A stretch of 64,000 nucleotides of DNA from Torymus aiolomorphi. Its lineage: Eukaryota > Arthropoda > Insecta > Hymenoptera > Torymidae. This document shows positions 1 through 9,946 of this stretch, piece after piece. The notes beneath the pieces are model-generated. The model saw nothing but the letters and a program-made list of their open reading frames with translations. It did not search any database and was not told where the DNA came from. How positions within the stretch are numbered: the first letter of the stretch is position 1; every line of letters begins with the position of its first letter. Made by a program: the position numbers and the translations under genes. The DNA lies in the NCBI GenBank assembly GCA_036365515.1, contig CM070874.1:38428083-38492082 (forward strand), written 5' to 3'.

Positions 1-1
1 T

Positions 2-2420
2 GACGACACTGTATTAGTCGGAGTTGCGATAAGGAGTGAACACTTTTTGCACGGTACGGCTGGTCTGTCTTTTCGTCCACCTGAAAATTTTTTTTACGAT
101 GACTTATGGAATTTAATTTCCAGTATAACTCAAAGTAACCAAGATTTTCAAGTGGATGATAGCTTTATTTTACAAATCACATTTATAAGCGTTCCTGCGG
201 GGTCAAGTGCAACCAGATCGAAAAAATTATCCATCGACAGCGTGTCTCAGCGTTCAATAGTATCAATCATCAACGATGATAATTTATGTCTGCCGCGTGC
301 GTTAGTAGTTGGGGAAGCTCATATAAAATTACGCGCGAATGACTTGGTCGGAGTTCGTGAAGAATGGAATATAATACGCGACGGCCGCCGCAAGTTACAA
401 AAGCAACGCGTGGAACGCTTGATACAAGCTGCAAACGTACGTATTCCACGCGACGGTTGTGGCTTCTATGAAATAGAAAGATTTCAGAATTTTTATCTGC
501 AAAGTAATATTGCTATAGTGGTTTACGAGAAACCAACATTCAGCAACGGCGATCCTCCTTTTTTCGACGGGCGCGCTCAAATAGAAACTCAGGGGGAATT
601 AAAAGCGGTTATTAATCTATGCTACGACCCTTTTATTATTTAGGAAAAATTTTCTCAAGGCTAACACCATAGGAATTTTACCATCTGCTGGTTACAGACG
701 CGCTGACAAACACTCTCAAAAAGCTGTCAAGTGGCTATTGCAGTGCGAGTGTGAAATCGGGCGAGATATTATTCACGCCGGGCGTGCACGTGAATATTGT
801 TTACCAGAAGGATTTTTAGTTGACGGATATTTGCCTCCTCCGGCGACAGAGGCTAATGTCTCGACCACGGCATCGTCATCATCATCATCAGTTTTTACAT
901 CTGGTAAGGACGTTGTGTTCGAGTATCAAGGCTGCTATACACACGGCTGCCCGCGCTGTTTTGAGAACAAACGCGATACGCTGACTGCTTTCAATCGCAC
1001 ACATAACGAAGCCTACGAAAATACGTGCCGTAAGATAGATAAAATAAAGTCGCACGGGTACGAGGTGTGTGAAATTTGGGAATGGGAATTCGACCGCCAC
1101 ATAACCGAAAATCCTCAAATCGCGAATTAAGTAAATAATCATCCGCTTATTAGCAAAATGATTTTAAACCCGCGAGATGCATTCTTCGGAGGGCGCACAG
1201 AAAATATTAGATCGTATTACAATGTTAGCGAGGGTGAAACAATTAGATATACGGATATTTGCTCGGTATATCCGTATATATGTAAAAGAGGCCGCTTCCC
1301 GCTTGGACACCCAGATATAATTGTCGGTAGTCAGTGCGATACGTTGACGGAAGGAAACAATGATAATCTCTCGCGAGTAGAAGGATTGATCAAATGCAGT
1401 GTTGCCGCCTCGCAAATTGTTCCTTCCTCTCCTACCGATAAAAATTCACGGAAAATTACTGTTCGCTCTTTGTCGTTCTTATTGCGAGGAGATGGGACAA
1501 GATGATTCTAATCACGAAGACGATCGCGAGCGTGAATTCTCGGGTACGTGGATAGCTGATGAATTAAGAAAAGCCATAGAATTGGGTTATCGAATTACTA
1601 AAATACATATAATATGGAACTATAAAATGACGCAGTATGATCAGCAGAGCGGTAAAGGCGGGTTGTTCGCCGGCTATGTGAATGCGTTTTTGAAACTGAA
1701 ACAAGAAGCTAGTGGGTGGCCGGCATGGTGCGTCAGCGAAGGGGATAAAGAGCGTTTCGTAAACGAGTATGAGATAGCCGAAGGCATACGACTGGAGGGG
1801 GAAAAAATCAAGAAAAACGATGGGTTGCGCGCAGTGACAAAGCTCTGCCTCAATTCTTTTTGGGGGAAATTTGGGCAACGCAGCAATTTAAAGCAGACTG
1901 CGATTGTAAAAACGCGCGAGGCCTTACTCAGACTCTTGGTGGCTCCCGATAAAGAAGTGCTCAGTGTATTACCCGTCAACGACGAACTGTTGTATGTACA
2001 CTGGCAACACATTGCGGAGGCAGTGGAACAGGCCCCTAATACTAATGTAGTCATCGCCTCTTACACTACAGCGCAAGCACGACTAAAATTATATAGTTAT
2101 CTAGAGAAACTCGACTGCCGTGTATTGTACTATGACACCGAAAAAATGAGGAATACAGACCTCATATCGGTTCGCTATTAGGCGATATGACCGACGAACT
2201 CGGCCAAAATATATACATTGAAACTTTCTTATCCGGCGGTCCTAAGTTTTACGCTTACAGAGCGACAGATTCGTCTACAGGAGAAAATTTTGAATGTTGT
2301 AAAATTAAAGGAATAAGGTTGAATTATACTAAAACCTTGAAAATAAATTTTGACAGTATCAATTGGCTGATCGAATCTTTTTTCGGCGGCGATCCAAGTA
2401 GTATCAAATTAAGCTTTTGA
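2..2420 (+). pseudogene. Polinton/adintovirus-type family B DNA polymerase, broken, 5' end outside the window
   Basis: This is the remnant of a protein-primed family B DNA polymerase of the Maverick/Polinton type, which would replicate the element. The first frame is open from base 2 to 643, so the gene enters from the left. The stretch at 738-1130 carries the FEYQGCYTHGC segment and a closing EIWEWEF motif seen in this family. A motif A-like region (DICSVYPYICKRGRFPLGHP) lies at about 1245-1310. A motif B-like region (LCLNSFWGKFGQRSNL) lies near 1840-1890. Near 2130 the motif C region keeps YYDT but then shifts frame, so the second catalytic aspartate is not read. The breaks are a frameshift between 643 and 738, a TAA at 1128, a frameshift near 1400-1500, and a shift or deletion near 2140-2180. 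The C-terminal piece is 2187-2420. The family assignment is firm; the gene cannot make an active enzyme as it stands. Confidence 0.9.
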
Positions 2421-2559
2421 GCGATAAGACGAATGCCGGATCACGATGTCGTCACACGAGACGAAGTCAAAACATGTTGTGTCGTTATGAATAAACGGCG
2501 CTATCTTAGTAAAGAATTGTCATTGCCTTTTGGCTATAAGCATTAAAACATTTTTTATT

Positions 2560-2602
2560 AATAAAAAGTGAGACTTTTGTAAATGTTGTTCTTGTTGTTT
2601 GT
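2560..2602 (+). terminator. Probable polyadenylation site of the polymerase transcript
   Basis: An AATAAA hexamer at 2560-2565 is followed after about 18 bases by a GT-rich stretch (TGTTGTTCTTGTTGTTTGTTG). That is the usual layout of an animal poly(A) site. It lies about 140 bp after the polymerase stop codon. Confidence 0.5.
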
Positions 2603-2610
2603 TGTTATTT

Positions 2611-2619
2611 CCCCCCCCC

Positions 2620-2674
<55 letters not shown>
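2611..2674. repeat. Poly-C run followed by (TC)n microsatellite
   Basis: Twenty C residues run directly into about 22 TC units. This is a simple repeat just downstream of the polymerase gene. Its exact length is likely to be unreliable in the assembly. Confidence 0.95.
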
Positions 2675-2677
<3 letters not shown>

Positions 2678-2756
2678 ATGTTCATTTTAAAAAAATAAAT
2701 TTTTTTTTTATCAAAAATATTTCACGCACGTGCTGCTGCAACAGCTGATTTGTATG

Positions 2757-2915
2757 CCCAAAGTATACGCTTTTTAAAGACGGCAAATATCAGCTCATAC
2801 GCGCTAGGGGTACAAGCTTGTACACACGCGGGCCGACGCGCGCGCAAAGTATACGCTTTTAAAGCGGCGAATATCAGCTTATGCCACGCGGAGTACAAGC
2901 TTGTACACGCGCCCG
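2757..2915. repeat. Two imperfect copies of an ~87-bp unit between polymerase and ATPase genes
   Basis: AAAGTATACGCTTTT, then AATATCAGCT, then GTACAAGCTTGTACAC recur in the same order at about 2758-2829 and 2845-2911. A third CATATCAGCTGATAAAGCAC follows at 2925. The GTACAAGCTTGTAC core is itself palindromic. The repeat lies in the GC-rich stretch just upstream of the ATPase gene, where regulatory sequence would be expected. No function is shown. Confidence 0.7.
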
Positions 2916-3027
2916 GTGCGCGGTGCATATCAGCTGATAAAGCACCGCGCGGCGCCGCCGCGGAGCCCACGCGCGCCGGCGGTCACTGGTGAGAGACAGG
3001 TGGTTTTTTTTCATGCGAAAAAAAAAT

Positions 3028-3064
3028 GATAAAAGCACGAGCAAATTCGGTTTAGTTGTCAGTC
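3028..3064 (+). promoter_or_regulatory. Candidate core promoter of the packaging ATPase gene
   Basis: A TATA-like GATAAAAG at 3028-3035 lies about 30 bp before TCAGTC at 3059-3064, which matches the arthropod initiator consensus TCAGTY. The first methionine codon of the ATPase frame follows at 3071. Spacing and motifs fit an arthropod RNA polymerase II core promoter, although the leader would be only about 10 bases. Confidence 0.4.
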
Positions 3065-3070
3065 TCGAAA

Positions 3071-3740
3071 ATGGATACGCGCTGGAAACATCCATTTACG
3101 TGTTGCGTGTGCGGACCTACTGGATGTGGCAAAACGCAGTTCGTAAAAAAATTTCTCGCAAATTTACCGGCAATCTGTAACGTACGCTTCGATCGTATAC
3201 TTTTTTATTACGTCGTGTGGCAAGAAGCCTATCGGACGGAGCTGAGACCCTGTGGTGGTGGTGATGACGCCGCGTATCGAATTTCGGGAAGGTCTGCCTC
3301 AAGCGAGCGATTACTCTAACGATAGCGATAAATAGAAATTACTTATACTTGATGATTTGATGCGTGAATCTTCATGCGATGTGATATTAGATTTCTTCAC
3401 GAAGGGCAGTCATCACAAAAATATTAGCGTTATATTCATAACGCAAAATATTTTTCATAAAGGAAAGTCACAGTGCGATATAAGTATGAACACAAAATAC
3501 ATCGTACTGTATAAAAACCCGCGTGATCGCGCTCAAATACAGCACTTGGCACGTCAAGTGTATCCGGAAGATCTAAAATTTCTGCAAGAGGCCTACCTTG
3601 ACGCCACGCGAACCCCACATACGTATCTTTTTCTCGATTTATCGCAAGACTGTGTCGACGAATTTAGATTTCGCTCTTGCATATTTCCCGATGACAAAAG
3701 GCACTACGCTTATGGGCCAAAAAATTCAAAATTTCGATAG
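3071..3740 (+). pseudogene. Polinton genome-packaging ATPase (FtsK/HerA-A32 type), broken
   Basis: This is the DNA-packaging ATPase typical of Polintons and adintoviruses, thought to drive genome entry into the capsid. The first part, from the ATG at 3071, has a clean Walker A motif (GPTGCGKT) about 15 residues in. The second part has a Walker B motif (KLLILDDLM) encoded at 3336-3362, followed by a sensor-like VIFITQN and the NPRDRAQIQHLARQVYP block typical of this family. The two halves are in different frames, and stop codons lie between 3317 and 3335, so no single polypeptide can be made. The region between Walker A and Walker B also looks shortened. The remaining 127 codons to 3740 are open. 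Its place after the polymerase and before the structural genes fits the usual gene set. Confidence 0.88.
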
Positions 3741-3836
3741 TTTAATTATATTTTAAGGTGAAGGAGAGGGAGTGCAGCAAAAAAAGGAAATAGATACGTC
3801 AGACGCGCAAGCATTCGAAACAGTTGAGAGATAACG

Positions 3837-4210
3837 ATGGCAGGAGCAACACGGATGAATTCTAGACGCTGTTTGCCTTGTACTAAACGTTTTCCCAAAA
3901 AACAGTTGGCACTTTTGGGTGCTCTATCACACTGCGACGACAAACAGCGTTCGGCCATTCTTCGCACTGCGAGTGCGCATTAAACGTTTTACACGGTGTA
4001 GTAAAATTGAGAGATTGCGAGAAGAAACAGCTGAATAAGCACAAGCTCGTATTGTGCAGATTAATCAATCACAAGTCATGAAGTTGAAAAACTAAAAAAC
4101 GCGCAATAGTGCAGAACGGAGGATCTTTTTTGCCAGCTCTTCTAGCGCCCATCGTAGGCGCAATCATATCTAAACTATTTGGAGGAGGAGGAGGAGGAGG
4201 AAAGCAGTGA
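3837..4210 (+). pseudogene. Small Polinton protein with hydrophobic glycine-ended C-terminus, broken
   Basis: A start at 3837 opens a short basic peptide (48 codons, ending at a TAA in GAGTGCGCATTAA, about 3981). Reading on in another frame gives a continuation rich in Cys, Lys and Leu (LNVLHGVVKLRDCEKKQLN). The last segment, 4127-4210, encodes a hydrophobic stretch (FLPALLAPIVGAIISKLFG) followed by a run of six or seven glycines and a stop. Small basic proteins with this kind of hydrophobic tail sit between the ATPase and integrase genes in many insect Polintons. Their role is not established; they may be membrane- or core-associated virion proteins. Here a stop and at least one frameshift break the frame. 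The assignment rests on position and the recognisable tail, not on a domain. Confidence 0.6.
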
Positions 4211-4234
4211 AAAAAAATAATCAGAGAAAGCGGT

Positions 4235-4998
4235 ATGGAACGAACTCGTAAAATGGTAATCGTGCCCGAAGACGCAATCGAACGCGTGCAAGCCGTCGAA
4301 GCAACGAAAAATATTGCCGCGAGTGAAGTCTCCAGCGTAAATTCCGTGCAAACTCCCGGTGATAATTTGACCAGATTAGACGCCGAAATGTTCGATATTC
4401 TTCACTCGAAGAAAGGGGTTAAGGACGTTTACGAAAAATGTCAAAATTACTTACAAGTTTTGCGACGTTATCTTTTTTTCCGTGAAAGTGAGCACAACAG
4501 CAGCAGCAGCGATGCTCAGCGAGAAATCGACGAAATTGACGAGACACTAGCACCACTCACCGAAGAAGCCATTATCGATGGTGTACCCCCAAGGCATATC
4601 AGCGCAAGGTTCGGCATTTCTTGCGTCATTGGAAAACAGTAGCACCCGAACGTCTCAAGTGGAGCAGTGCCGGAACAGTAAGTATAGATGGCCGCACGGT
4701 AGAGCGTTCAAATATTATAGAATTACTGAACGATGTGGTTAGAAGGGGAAAAAATAACGACGAAGAAGCACCAGTTGAACGCATGGAGTTTTCTAAATTT
4801 GTTAAAACTTCCGATACTCCAACGAATTTAATAGGCAACAGCGAAGTTTTAAAAATTGGCAGAGTACTCACAGCGCCTTTGAATACGGCCAAACGACGAC
4901 TGAATAAGGAAGACGCGAATGCAGAGCCCTCTCCCGTGCTTACGAGGAGACGCAAGGCTGAACAAAGTAAAAAAAGTGGTTACGATTCCAAATATAAA
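4235..4998 (+). pseudogene. Conserved Polinton protein upstream of the integrase, frameshifted
   Basis: The frame starting at 4235 opens with RTRKMVIVPEDAIERVQ, then VQTPGDNLTRLDAEMFDIL and LQVLRRYLFFRE. These blocks recur in an uncharacterised protein of insect Polintons. At about 4610-4640 the frame shifts. The continuation (LKWSSAGTVSIDGRTVERS, then NIIELLNDVVRRGK) is in the frame that starts near 4621 and ends with a basic stretch close to the (AC)n tract. Function is unknown. The protein is charged, with no membrane segment, and its gene sits immediately before the integrase. The homology call is recognition by pattern; no catalytic motif is visible. Confidence 0.65.
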
Positions 4999-5002
4999 AA
5001 CC

Positions 5003-5219
<217 letters not shown>

Positions 5220-5227
5220 AAGAGACG

Positions 5228-6314
5228 ATGTACGAGAAACAGTATTACGATCTCTCGCACGAGGCAGGATACGCGGGTGCAAGAAATCTCGTACGCGTAA
5301 ATAAAAAGAGAGGTAAATCCAATGAGAAGGCTAAAATATACGCATGGCTTAGTAACCAAGAAGCTTACACGCTTCATCATCCTACAAAACGAAAATTTCC
5401 GAGATTGCGCTACAACGTCACGAACGTGGACGACCTGTGGGAGTGTGATTTACTACAGTTAACCTCGATAAAAGACTATAATGACGACTTCTGCTATATT
5501 CTCGTTATTGTGGATGTGCTCAGCAAGTATGCGTGAATCGAACCATTGCGCGACAAAACAGCGCGCAACGTTGCCGGCGCGTTCAAAAAAATTCTAGACA
5601 GAGCGAGCCCGCGAGTACCGGTGTGTTTACAATCCGATCGTGGCAAAGAATTTGTCGGCTCAGTTTTTCAAAGCCTTCTAAAAAAATATGACGTACAATT
5701 TAGAGTAGCGCGAAATCCCGATATCAAAGCGGCTGTAGTCGAGAGACTCAACAGAACAATAAGAGAGTGTATGTGGCGCTATTTCTCCCACAAAAATACA
5801 AAAAGGTATGTCGACGTAGTACAACAAATTATATACGCTTACAACCACACATTGCATAGTGGAACAAAAATGAAACCATCTAAGGTAAATCTGTACAACG
5901 CAGCAAAAGCCCGTGAAAATTTGCAAAAGCGTGCTCTTCGACAAAGCGCGGTGCAGAGAAACGGCCGCAAGAGGGCCCACCAGGCGATACCTAAATTCAA
6001 GGTGGGCGACTTCGTTCGAATCAGTTAGACTAAAAATAACTTCGAGCGCGGTTATGAAAAAAATTTCGCGACGACAGAATATCTTCACGTACGTTCTCGA
6101 AGACTTAAACAGTGAAATTATCGACGGATTCTTTTACACAGAAGAACTTGTATTGGTTGGCCGAGAACGCATCACAAACCATCAAACATTTAAAGTGGAG
6201 CGCATAGTTCGTACGCGTGGACGAGGAGCAAATAAGCAACTACTAGTCAAGTGGTTAGGATATCCTGACAAATTCAACTCTTGGATAAAGGCGAGCGATC
6301 TCGATAGAATCTGA
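5228..6314 (+). pseudogene. Polinton integrase, retroviral type with C-terminal chromodomain, broken
   Basis: This is the DDE integrase that would insert the element. The N-terminal part runs from the ATG at 5228. The rve core follows, with the first catalytic aspartate in DDLWECDLLQL (near 5440), the second in LQSDRGKEF (near 5635), and the glutamate in AAVVERLNRTIREC (near 5745), about 35 residues after the second aspartate. A single TGA at 5534-5536, in a position where tryptophan is usual, interrupts an otherwise open frame from 5228 to 6028. After a TAG at 6026 the frame shifts. The C-terminal chromodomain (FKVERIVRTRG and LLVKWLGYPDKFNSWI) lies at about 6190-6300 in another frame. There are thus two stops and one frameshift, while the three catalytic residues are still encoded. 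This is more recent decay than in the polymerase. Confidence 0.92.
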
Positions 6315-6330
6315 AAAAAAATGGAGAACC

Positions 6331-7122
6331 ATGATGAATTTTACATGGTGTTTACCGAGTAACAGCAGTATGATGTATTTCAGCGATAATACAACAACTT
6401 GCTTCACCACGCATTTACAGCGCGAGATTAGGCTGCACGGTGAATGGCTCGTAGGTATAGCTGAAATTTATATGCCTTGTACTATAAACCACGTACAAAA
6501 TACTGAAGCCTCTTATTCGTTTTGTTCCTACGACAGGGGTAAGGTAGTACGCAAAGACGTTTGCCACTTTCCCGACGGTATTTATGAAACAATAGAACAG
6601 CTAGCTGCCGAGATAAATAGATCGAACGACGTATATCAACATGAAGTACTGGAGCCGATGAAAAGCCGCTTAGGATATTACGCGATAAAGCGAACATGCC
6701 ATTGTGAAGAGTTTCACGTGACAGAATTCAATGATAAAATTTGTCGTATTTTTGGTATTGAAAATTTCGTGACCAAAGGAATGTTCACGACCGTCAACGA
6801 AGGCATCAGAGTCATTGAGGGTGTTAGACTTGCTTCATTGCCTCGCGCTATCATTGATGAAATGTACGTTTACACGGACATTTGCGAGCCATACACAGTC
6901 GGCGACACTCAAGCATCTCTTCTACGTATAGTTTCAGTCACAGATCCAAATTACAAATTTGGTTGTAACTACGTGCAGCGTTTTGCTCCGATACATTACA
7001 TACCGTTACTTTATCATACTTTCCAGAATATAGTTATAGATATAAGAGATCAGCACGGCCATCCTATACCATTCGAGTATGGTACGTTGACGGTTACGCT
7101 ACATTTCAAACGGAACCGCTAA
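6331..7122 (+). CDS. Polinton minor capsid (penton-like, single jelly-roll) protein, intact
   Basis: An uninterrupted 263-codon frame starts 16 bp after the integrase stop. Early blocks such as FTWCLPSNSSMMYFSDN and LHGEWLVGIAEIYMP, and the ending FEYGTLTVTLHFKRNR, match the Polinton minor capsid protein. That protein is predicted to be a single jelly-roll forming the capsid vertices. Length fits the usual 240-270 residues. There is no signal peptide or membrane segment. The start at 6331 is the first ATG of a tandem ATG pair, with few bases to the previous gene. It lies directly upstream of the core-type and major capsid genes in a closely packed structural cluster. The open frame contrasts with the broken genes before it. 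Confidence 0.85.
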   Translation: MMNFTWCLPSNSSMMYFSDNTTTCFTTHLQREIRLHGEWLVGIAEIYMPCTINHVQNTEASYSFCSYDRGKVVRKDVCHFPDGIYETIEQLAAEINRSNDVYQHEVLEPMKSRLGYYAIKRTCHCEEFHVTEFNDKICRIFGIENFVTKGMFTTVNEGIRVIEGVRLASLPRAIIDEMYVYTDICEPYTVGDTQASLLRIVSVTDPNYKFGCNYVQRFAPIHYIPLLYHTFQNIVIDIRDQHGHPIPFEYGTLTVTLHFKRNR

Positions 7123-7137
7123 AAAATTATAGCCAAT

Positions 7138-7692
7138 ATGAGTTACTACATTCAGTGCTACGACGACGAGCAAGTCGGAGGTGGTGGTGTTGGGAGAGTT
7201 TTCGCTGGCTCTACTTATCAAAGAGGCCGAGGAGTGGGAGCATGGTTAGGCGGTCTGTTTCGAAAAATGCTGCCTTACATCTCCAGTGGAGCGAAAGCTG
7301 TAGAAAAAGAAACCATACGAGCGGGGTTAAATATTTTCGATGACGTGGCGAATAACGGTGTCAATTTCAAAGAAGCAGTGAAGGTCAGATCCAAAGAATC
7401 TAGAACAAACTTGAAGAGAAAAGCAGCCGAAAAAATATCTAAGATGATGAAAGGCTCGGGTTATAAGACCCTTGCTCACAGACGAAAACGTCAGTTGAGG
7501 AAGACAAGCGGATTAGTTCGCATCACCGACAAAAGAAGAAGAAGAAGAAGGGATGAACAACTACAAGAAAAGGCGGCAGAGTCAACAAGAAGAGGAAGAA
7601 GCCCACTTTTAGAAATATTAACGACATTTTCGGCCCGAAATAGAAAAAATGGCGTTCTTACATTCACACTCGACAGAATGTATGTCCAGTGA
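7138..7692 (+). CDS. Basic glycine-rich core/maturation-type virion protein (adenovirus pVI/pX-like position), intact
   Basis: This 184-codon frame starts 16 bp after the minor capsid gene and overlaps the major capsid start by 44 bp. The N-terminus is glycine-rich (QVGGGGVGRVFAG), followed by GVGAWLGGLFRKMLPYI, a probable amphipathic segment. Lys/Arg-rich helices and a strongly basic region (RITDKRRRRRRDEQ) come next. Residues 104-108 read MKGSG, which fits the adenovirus-protease cleavage pattern (M/I/L)-X-G-X-G. The element also encodes an adenain-like protease. By analogy with adenovirus pVI and pX and their Polinton counterparts, this is probably a DNA-binding or membrane-active core protein processed during maturation. 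That role is inference; the basic composition and the site are visible. Confidence 0.7.
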   Translation: MSYYIQCYDDEQVGGGGVGRVFAGSTYQRGRGVGAWLGGLFRKMLPYISSGAKAVEKETIRAGLNIFDDVANNGVNFKEAVKVRSKESRTNLKRKAAEKISKMMKGSGYKTLAHRRKRQLRKTSGLVRITDKRRRRRRDEQLQEKAAESTRRGRSPLLEILTTFSARNRKNGVLTFTLDRMYVQ

Positions 7693-8986
7693 GTTAGACA
7701 TTTTTTCTCTACCTGCGACTCAAACTTCCATAGAGAGTAGCAGTTTCTTACACTACAAGCCCGTGTCATCGCTCAGCGACGAAGGAGATGCTCCCATAGA
7801 GTTTGTGGTGCCGAGTGGTAGTGAATCTTACATAGACCTTGCGCACACGATGCTTTATATTCAAGCAACGGTAGAACCAATAGAAGGCGAAGCGGAAAAC
7901 GCCAAAGTCGCGCCAGTTAACAATTTTCTTCATTCGCTATTTAATCAAGTCGACGTTTTTTTTAATCAAAAGCTCGTTTCACCTCTCAACAATGCCTACC
8001 CCTATAGAGCTTATGTTGAATCGTTGTTGAATTATTCTCCGGCTGCTAAAGAATCGCATTTAACTACAGCACTTTGGTACGATGATACGTTTGACAACTT
8101 TGAAGCTGCTCCGAATATTCCTATAGAAAATGCTACCGCTAACAAAGGTGCCCTATATCGTCAACATTACATACTTGGAGGGAAAACCGTCGATATGATT
8201 GGTCATTTGCATTGCGACGTATTTAATCAAGATAAAATGCTCAACGGAGTGGAGATGAGACTACGCCTAGTACGAAGCAAAGATGCATTTTGCTTGATGT
8301 ATGTGTCGGATGATGGTAAATTCCGTGTCAAAATCAAAGAAGCCAGTCTCATCATACGCAGAGTGAAGATAAGTCCCGGTATTTTACCTGGGGACGCCAA
8401 TGCCTTAGCTAAAGCTACAGCCAAGTATCTGATTACACGCGTCGAAGTTAAGTCTTTCACGCTTCACACTGGAATTCTCGGGGACACTCTCGACAACGTC
8501 ATGCTCGGGCAGCTGCCTAAAAGAATAATTATAGGTTTCGTCGACAACAAAGCATTTAATGGAAATCGTAAATTCAACCCGTTCAATTTTCAACACTTTT
8601 CGATAAATTATCTTTCTTTGTACGTCGACGGAGTGCAAATTCCAAGCAAACCGTTACAACCTCGCTTTACCGGCAACAGTGGTCTCTACATAGATGCTTA
8701 TCATACGCTGTTTTCGGGTACAGGTATACATTTTCTCAACGAAGGCAACGGCATCAATCGTCACGATTACGCGCGAGGAAATTTTCTGACAGCCTTTGAT
8801 CTGACACAAGATTTATTAGCTCATTGTGCTACGCACTGGAACCTCGTACGGTCGGGTAGCGTGCGCGTGGAAGTGCGATTCGAGGGCGCTCTCACTAGTA
8901 CCATAAATTGCATCATTTACGCAGAATACGATAACGTGCTGGAAGTCGATTCGAGCAAGCAAATCCTATCGGATTTTAGCGCGTAA
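7649..8986 (+). CDS. Polinton major capsid protein (double jelly-roll, hexon-like), intact
   Basis: This is a complete 445-codon frame. It opens with an ATG at 7649 and SSELDIFSLPATQTSIE, then shows EFVVPSGSESYIDL, FLHSLFNQVDVFFNQKLVSP, NAYPYRAYVESLLNYSP and, near the end, VRVEVRFEGAL. These are the hallmark blocks of the hypothetical-protein family F54H12.2-like, equated with the double jelly-roll major capsid protein of Polintons/adintoviruses. Length is normal for the family. No stop, frameshift or microsatellite disturbs it. The start overlaps the end of the preceding gene in another frame, which suggests tight packing or leaky translation. An intact capsid gene next to broken polymerase, ATPase and integrase genes is noteworthy. 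Confidence 0.9.
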   Translation: MAFLHSHSTECMSSELDIFSLPATQTSIESSSFLHYKPVSSLSDEGDAPIEFVVPSGSESYIDLAHTMLYIQATVEPIEGEAENAKVAPVNNFLHSLFNQVDVFFNQKLVSPLNNAYPYRAYVESLLNYSPAAKESHLTTALWYDDTFDNFEAAPNIPIENATANKGALYRQHYILGGKTVDMIGHLHCDVFNQDKMLNGVEMRLRLVRSKDAFCLMYVSDDGKFRVKIKEASLIIRRVKISPGILPGDANALAKATAKYLITRVEVKSFTLHTGILGDTLDNVMLGQLPKRIIIGFVDNKAFNGNRKFNPFNFQHFSINYLSLYVDGVQIPSKPLQPRFTGNSGLYIDAYHTLFSGTGIHFLNEGNGINRHDYARGNFLTAFDLTQDLLAHCATHWNLVRSGSVRVEVRFEGALTSTINCIIYAEYDNVLEVDSSKQILSDFSA

Positions 8987-9026
8987 ATATAAGAAGAAGG
9001 AGAAACAAGAGTAGTGGGGATAAGCG

Positions 9027-9064
9027 TATATAAAAAATGAAACGCCTACGCGTGAGGATCAGTT
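9027..9064 (+). promoter_or_regulatory. Candidate TATA box and initiator upstream of the late gene pair
   Basis: TATATAAAAAA at 9027-9037 is followed by TCAGTT at 9059-9064, an arthropod initiator match, with its A at 9061 about 32 bp downstream. The next coding start is at 9116. This is the clearest core promoter in the element. It would drive the gene at 9116 and perhaps the overlapping protease gene. Confidence 0.6.
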
Positions 9065-9115
9065 GTCATTTGCTCTTTTTCATAGCGATACACTCTCGCG
9101 CTCGCTCCTTAAATC

Positions 9116-9946
9116 ATGGATTTCGTTGTCGACATACAAGGTTTTCGCGACGTTAACCGAAATTTTTTGCCAAAGGAAGTGGCTGTGATCGCATTGCAAG
9201 AGCTTATAGTTGGTCATTGGATAGTAGGTCCACCTTGTAATTTTTTGCATTTGCCACCAGACATAAAGACGACAAATAGCTATTGCACAGTTCACGTACA
9301 CGGAATACAGTGGTTCGAAGGTGACGTACCATTGCGACGCTTGCGCCATCATCTCTACAAAGTTGTCAAGAAGGCGGAAAATATCTACGTGCGCGGGGAT
9401 CAAAAACGAAGATATCTCGAGAACGTGCTCGGACGTTGCGTTATAGATCTCGCAGAGTGGAGGTCGCCATCGCTTAGTAAATTAGAAGGACTGTTTCCGA
9501 ATTCCTTAGTGTGTACAAGTCATATCGAAAAACATATAGAAAATAAGAAAGACTTTTGTGCGCTTTTCAAAGCAAACCTGCTAAGAAAATGGATGTACAG
9601 TATACTTCCAGAAGAGTGGCGCGAAGTAAATGAAACCATACAAAGCGAAAGATTTTACGCAGCTCTTTGCAAGTATCGTAACGAACGCAGAAAGTCTTTT
9701 CGCTTCGGTGAACCAGGAGGAGTAGATGTAACCGGCGGAGACGATGAAGACAGCATCACACACATGGTAAAAGCAAACGACGACGACGACGACAACTGTA
9801 ACGTCGTATTCACTGAGAACGTTCCCAGCGAGGAGTCTGTAAATACAAATATAGTCACGGAGAATCAATTACAAGATGAACACAAGGACAATAATGCATG
9901 CGATACGTGCGCTAAGGGCGAATACAATAGGTGTGTATGCTGCTGA
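9116..9946 (+). CDS. Conserved insect Polinton protein with acidic C-terminal tail, intact, function unknown
   Basis: A 276-codon open frame starts at 9116, 55 bp after the predicted initiator. The N-terminus reads MDFVVDIQGFRD, then KEVAVIALQEL, HGIQWFEGDVPLRRL and ENIYVRGDQKRRYLENVLGR. These blocks recur in a family found in insect Polintons. The DIQ near the start followed by a beta-strand-like EVAVI recalls an RNase H-like/DEDD exonuclease opening, but a complete set of acidic active-site residues is not evident, so no enzymatic role is claimed. Residues about 215-240 are very acidic (KANDDDDDN), and the tail ends with paired cysteines (CDTCAKGEYNRCVCC). Its last 71 bp overlap the protease start in a different frame. 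Confidence 0.7.
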   Translation: MDFVVDIQGFRDVNRNFLPKEVAVIALQELIVGHWIVGPPCNFLHLPPDIKTTNSYCTVHVHGIQWFEGDVPLRRLRHHLYKVVKKAENIYVRGDQKRRYLENVLGRCVIDLAEWRSPSLSKLEGLFPNSLVCTSHIEKHIENKKDFCALFKANLLRKWMYSILPEEWREVNETIQSERFYAALCKYRNERRKSFRFGEPGGVDVTGGDDEDSITHMVKANDDDDDNCNVVFTENVPSEESVNTNIVTENQLQDEHKDNNACDTCAKGEYNRCVCC

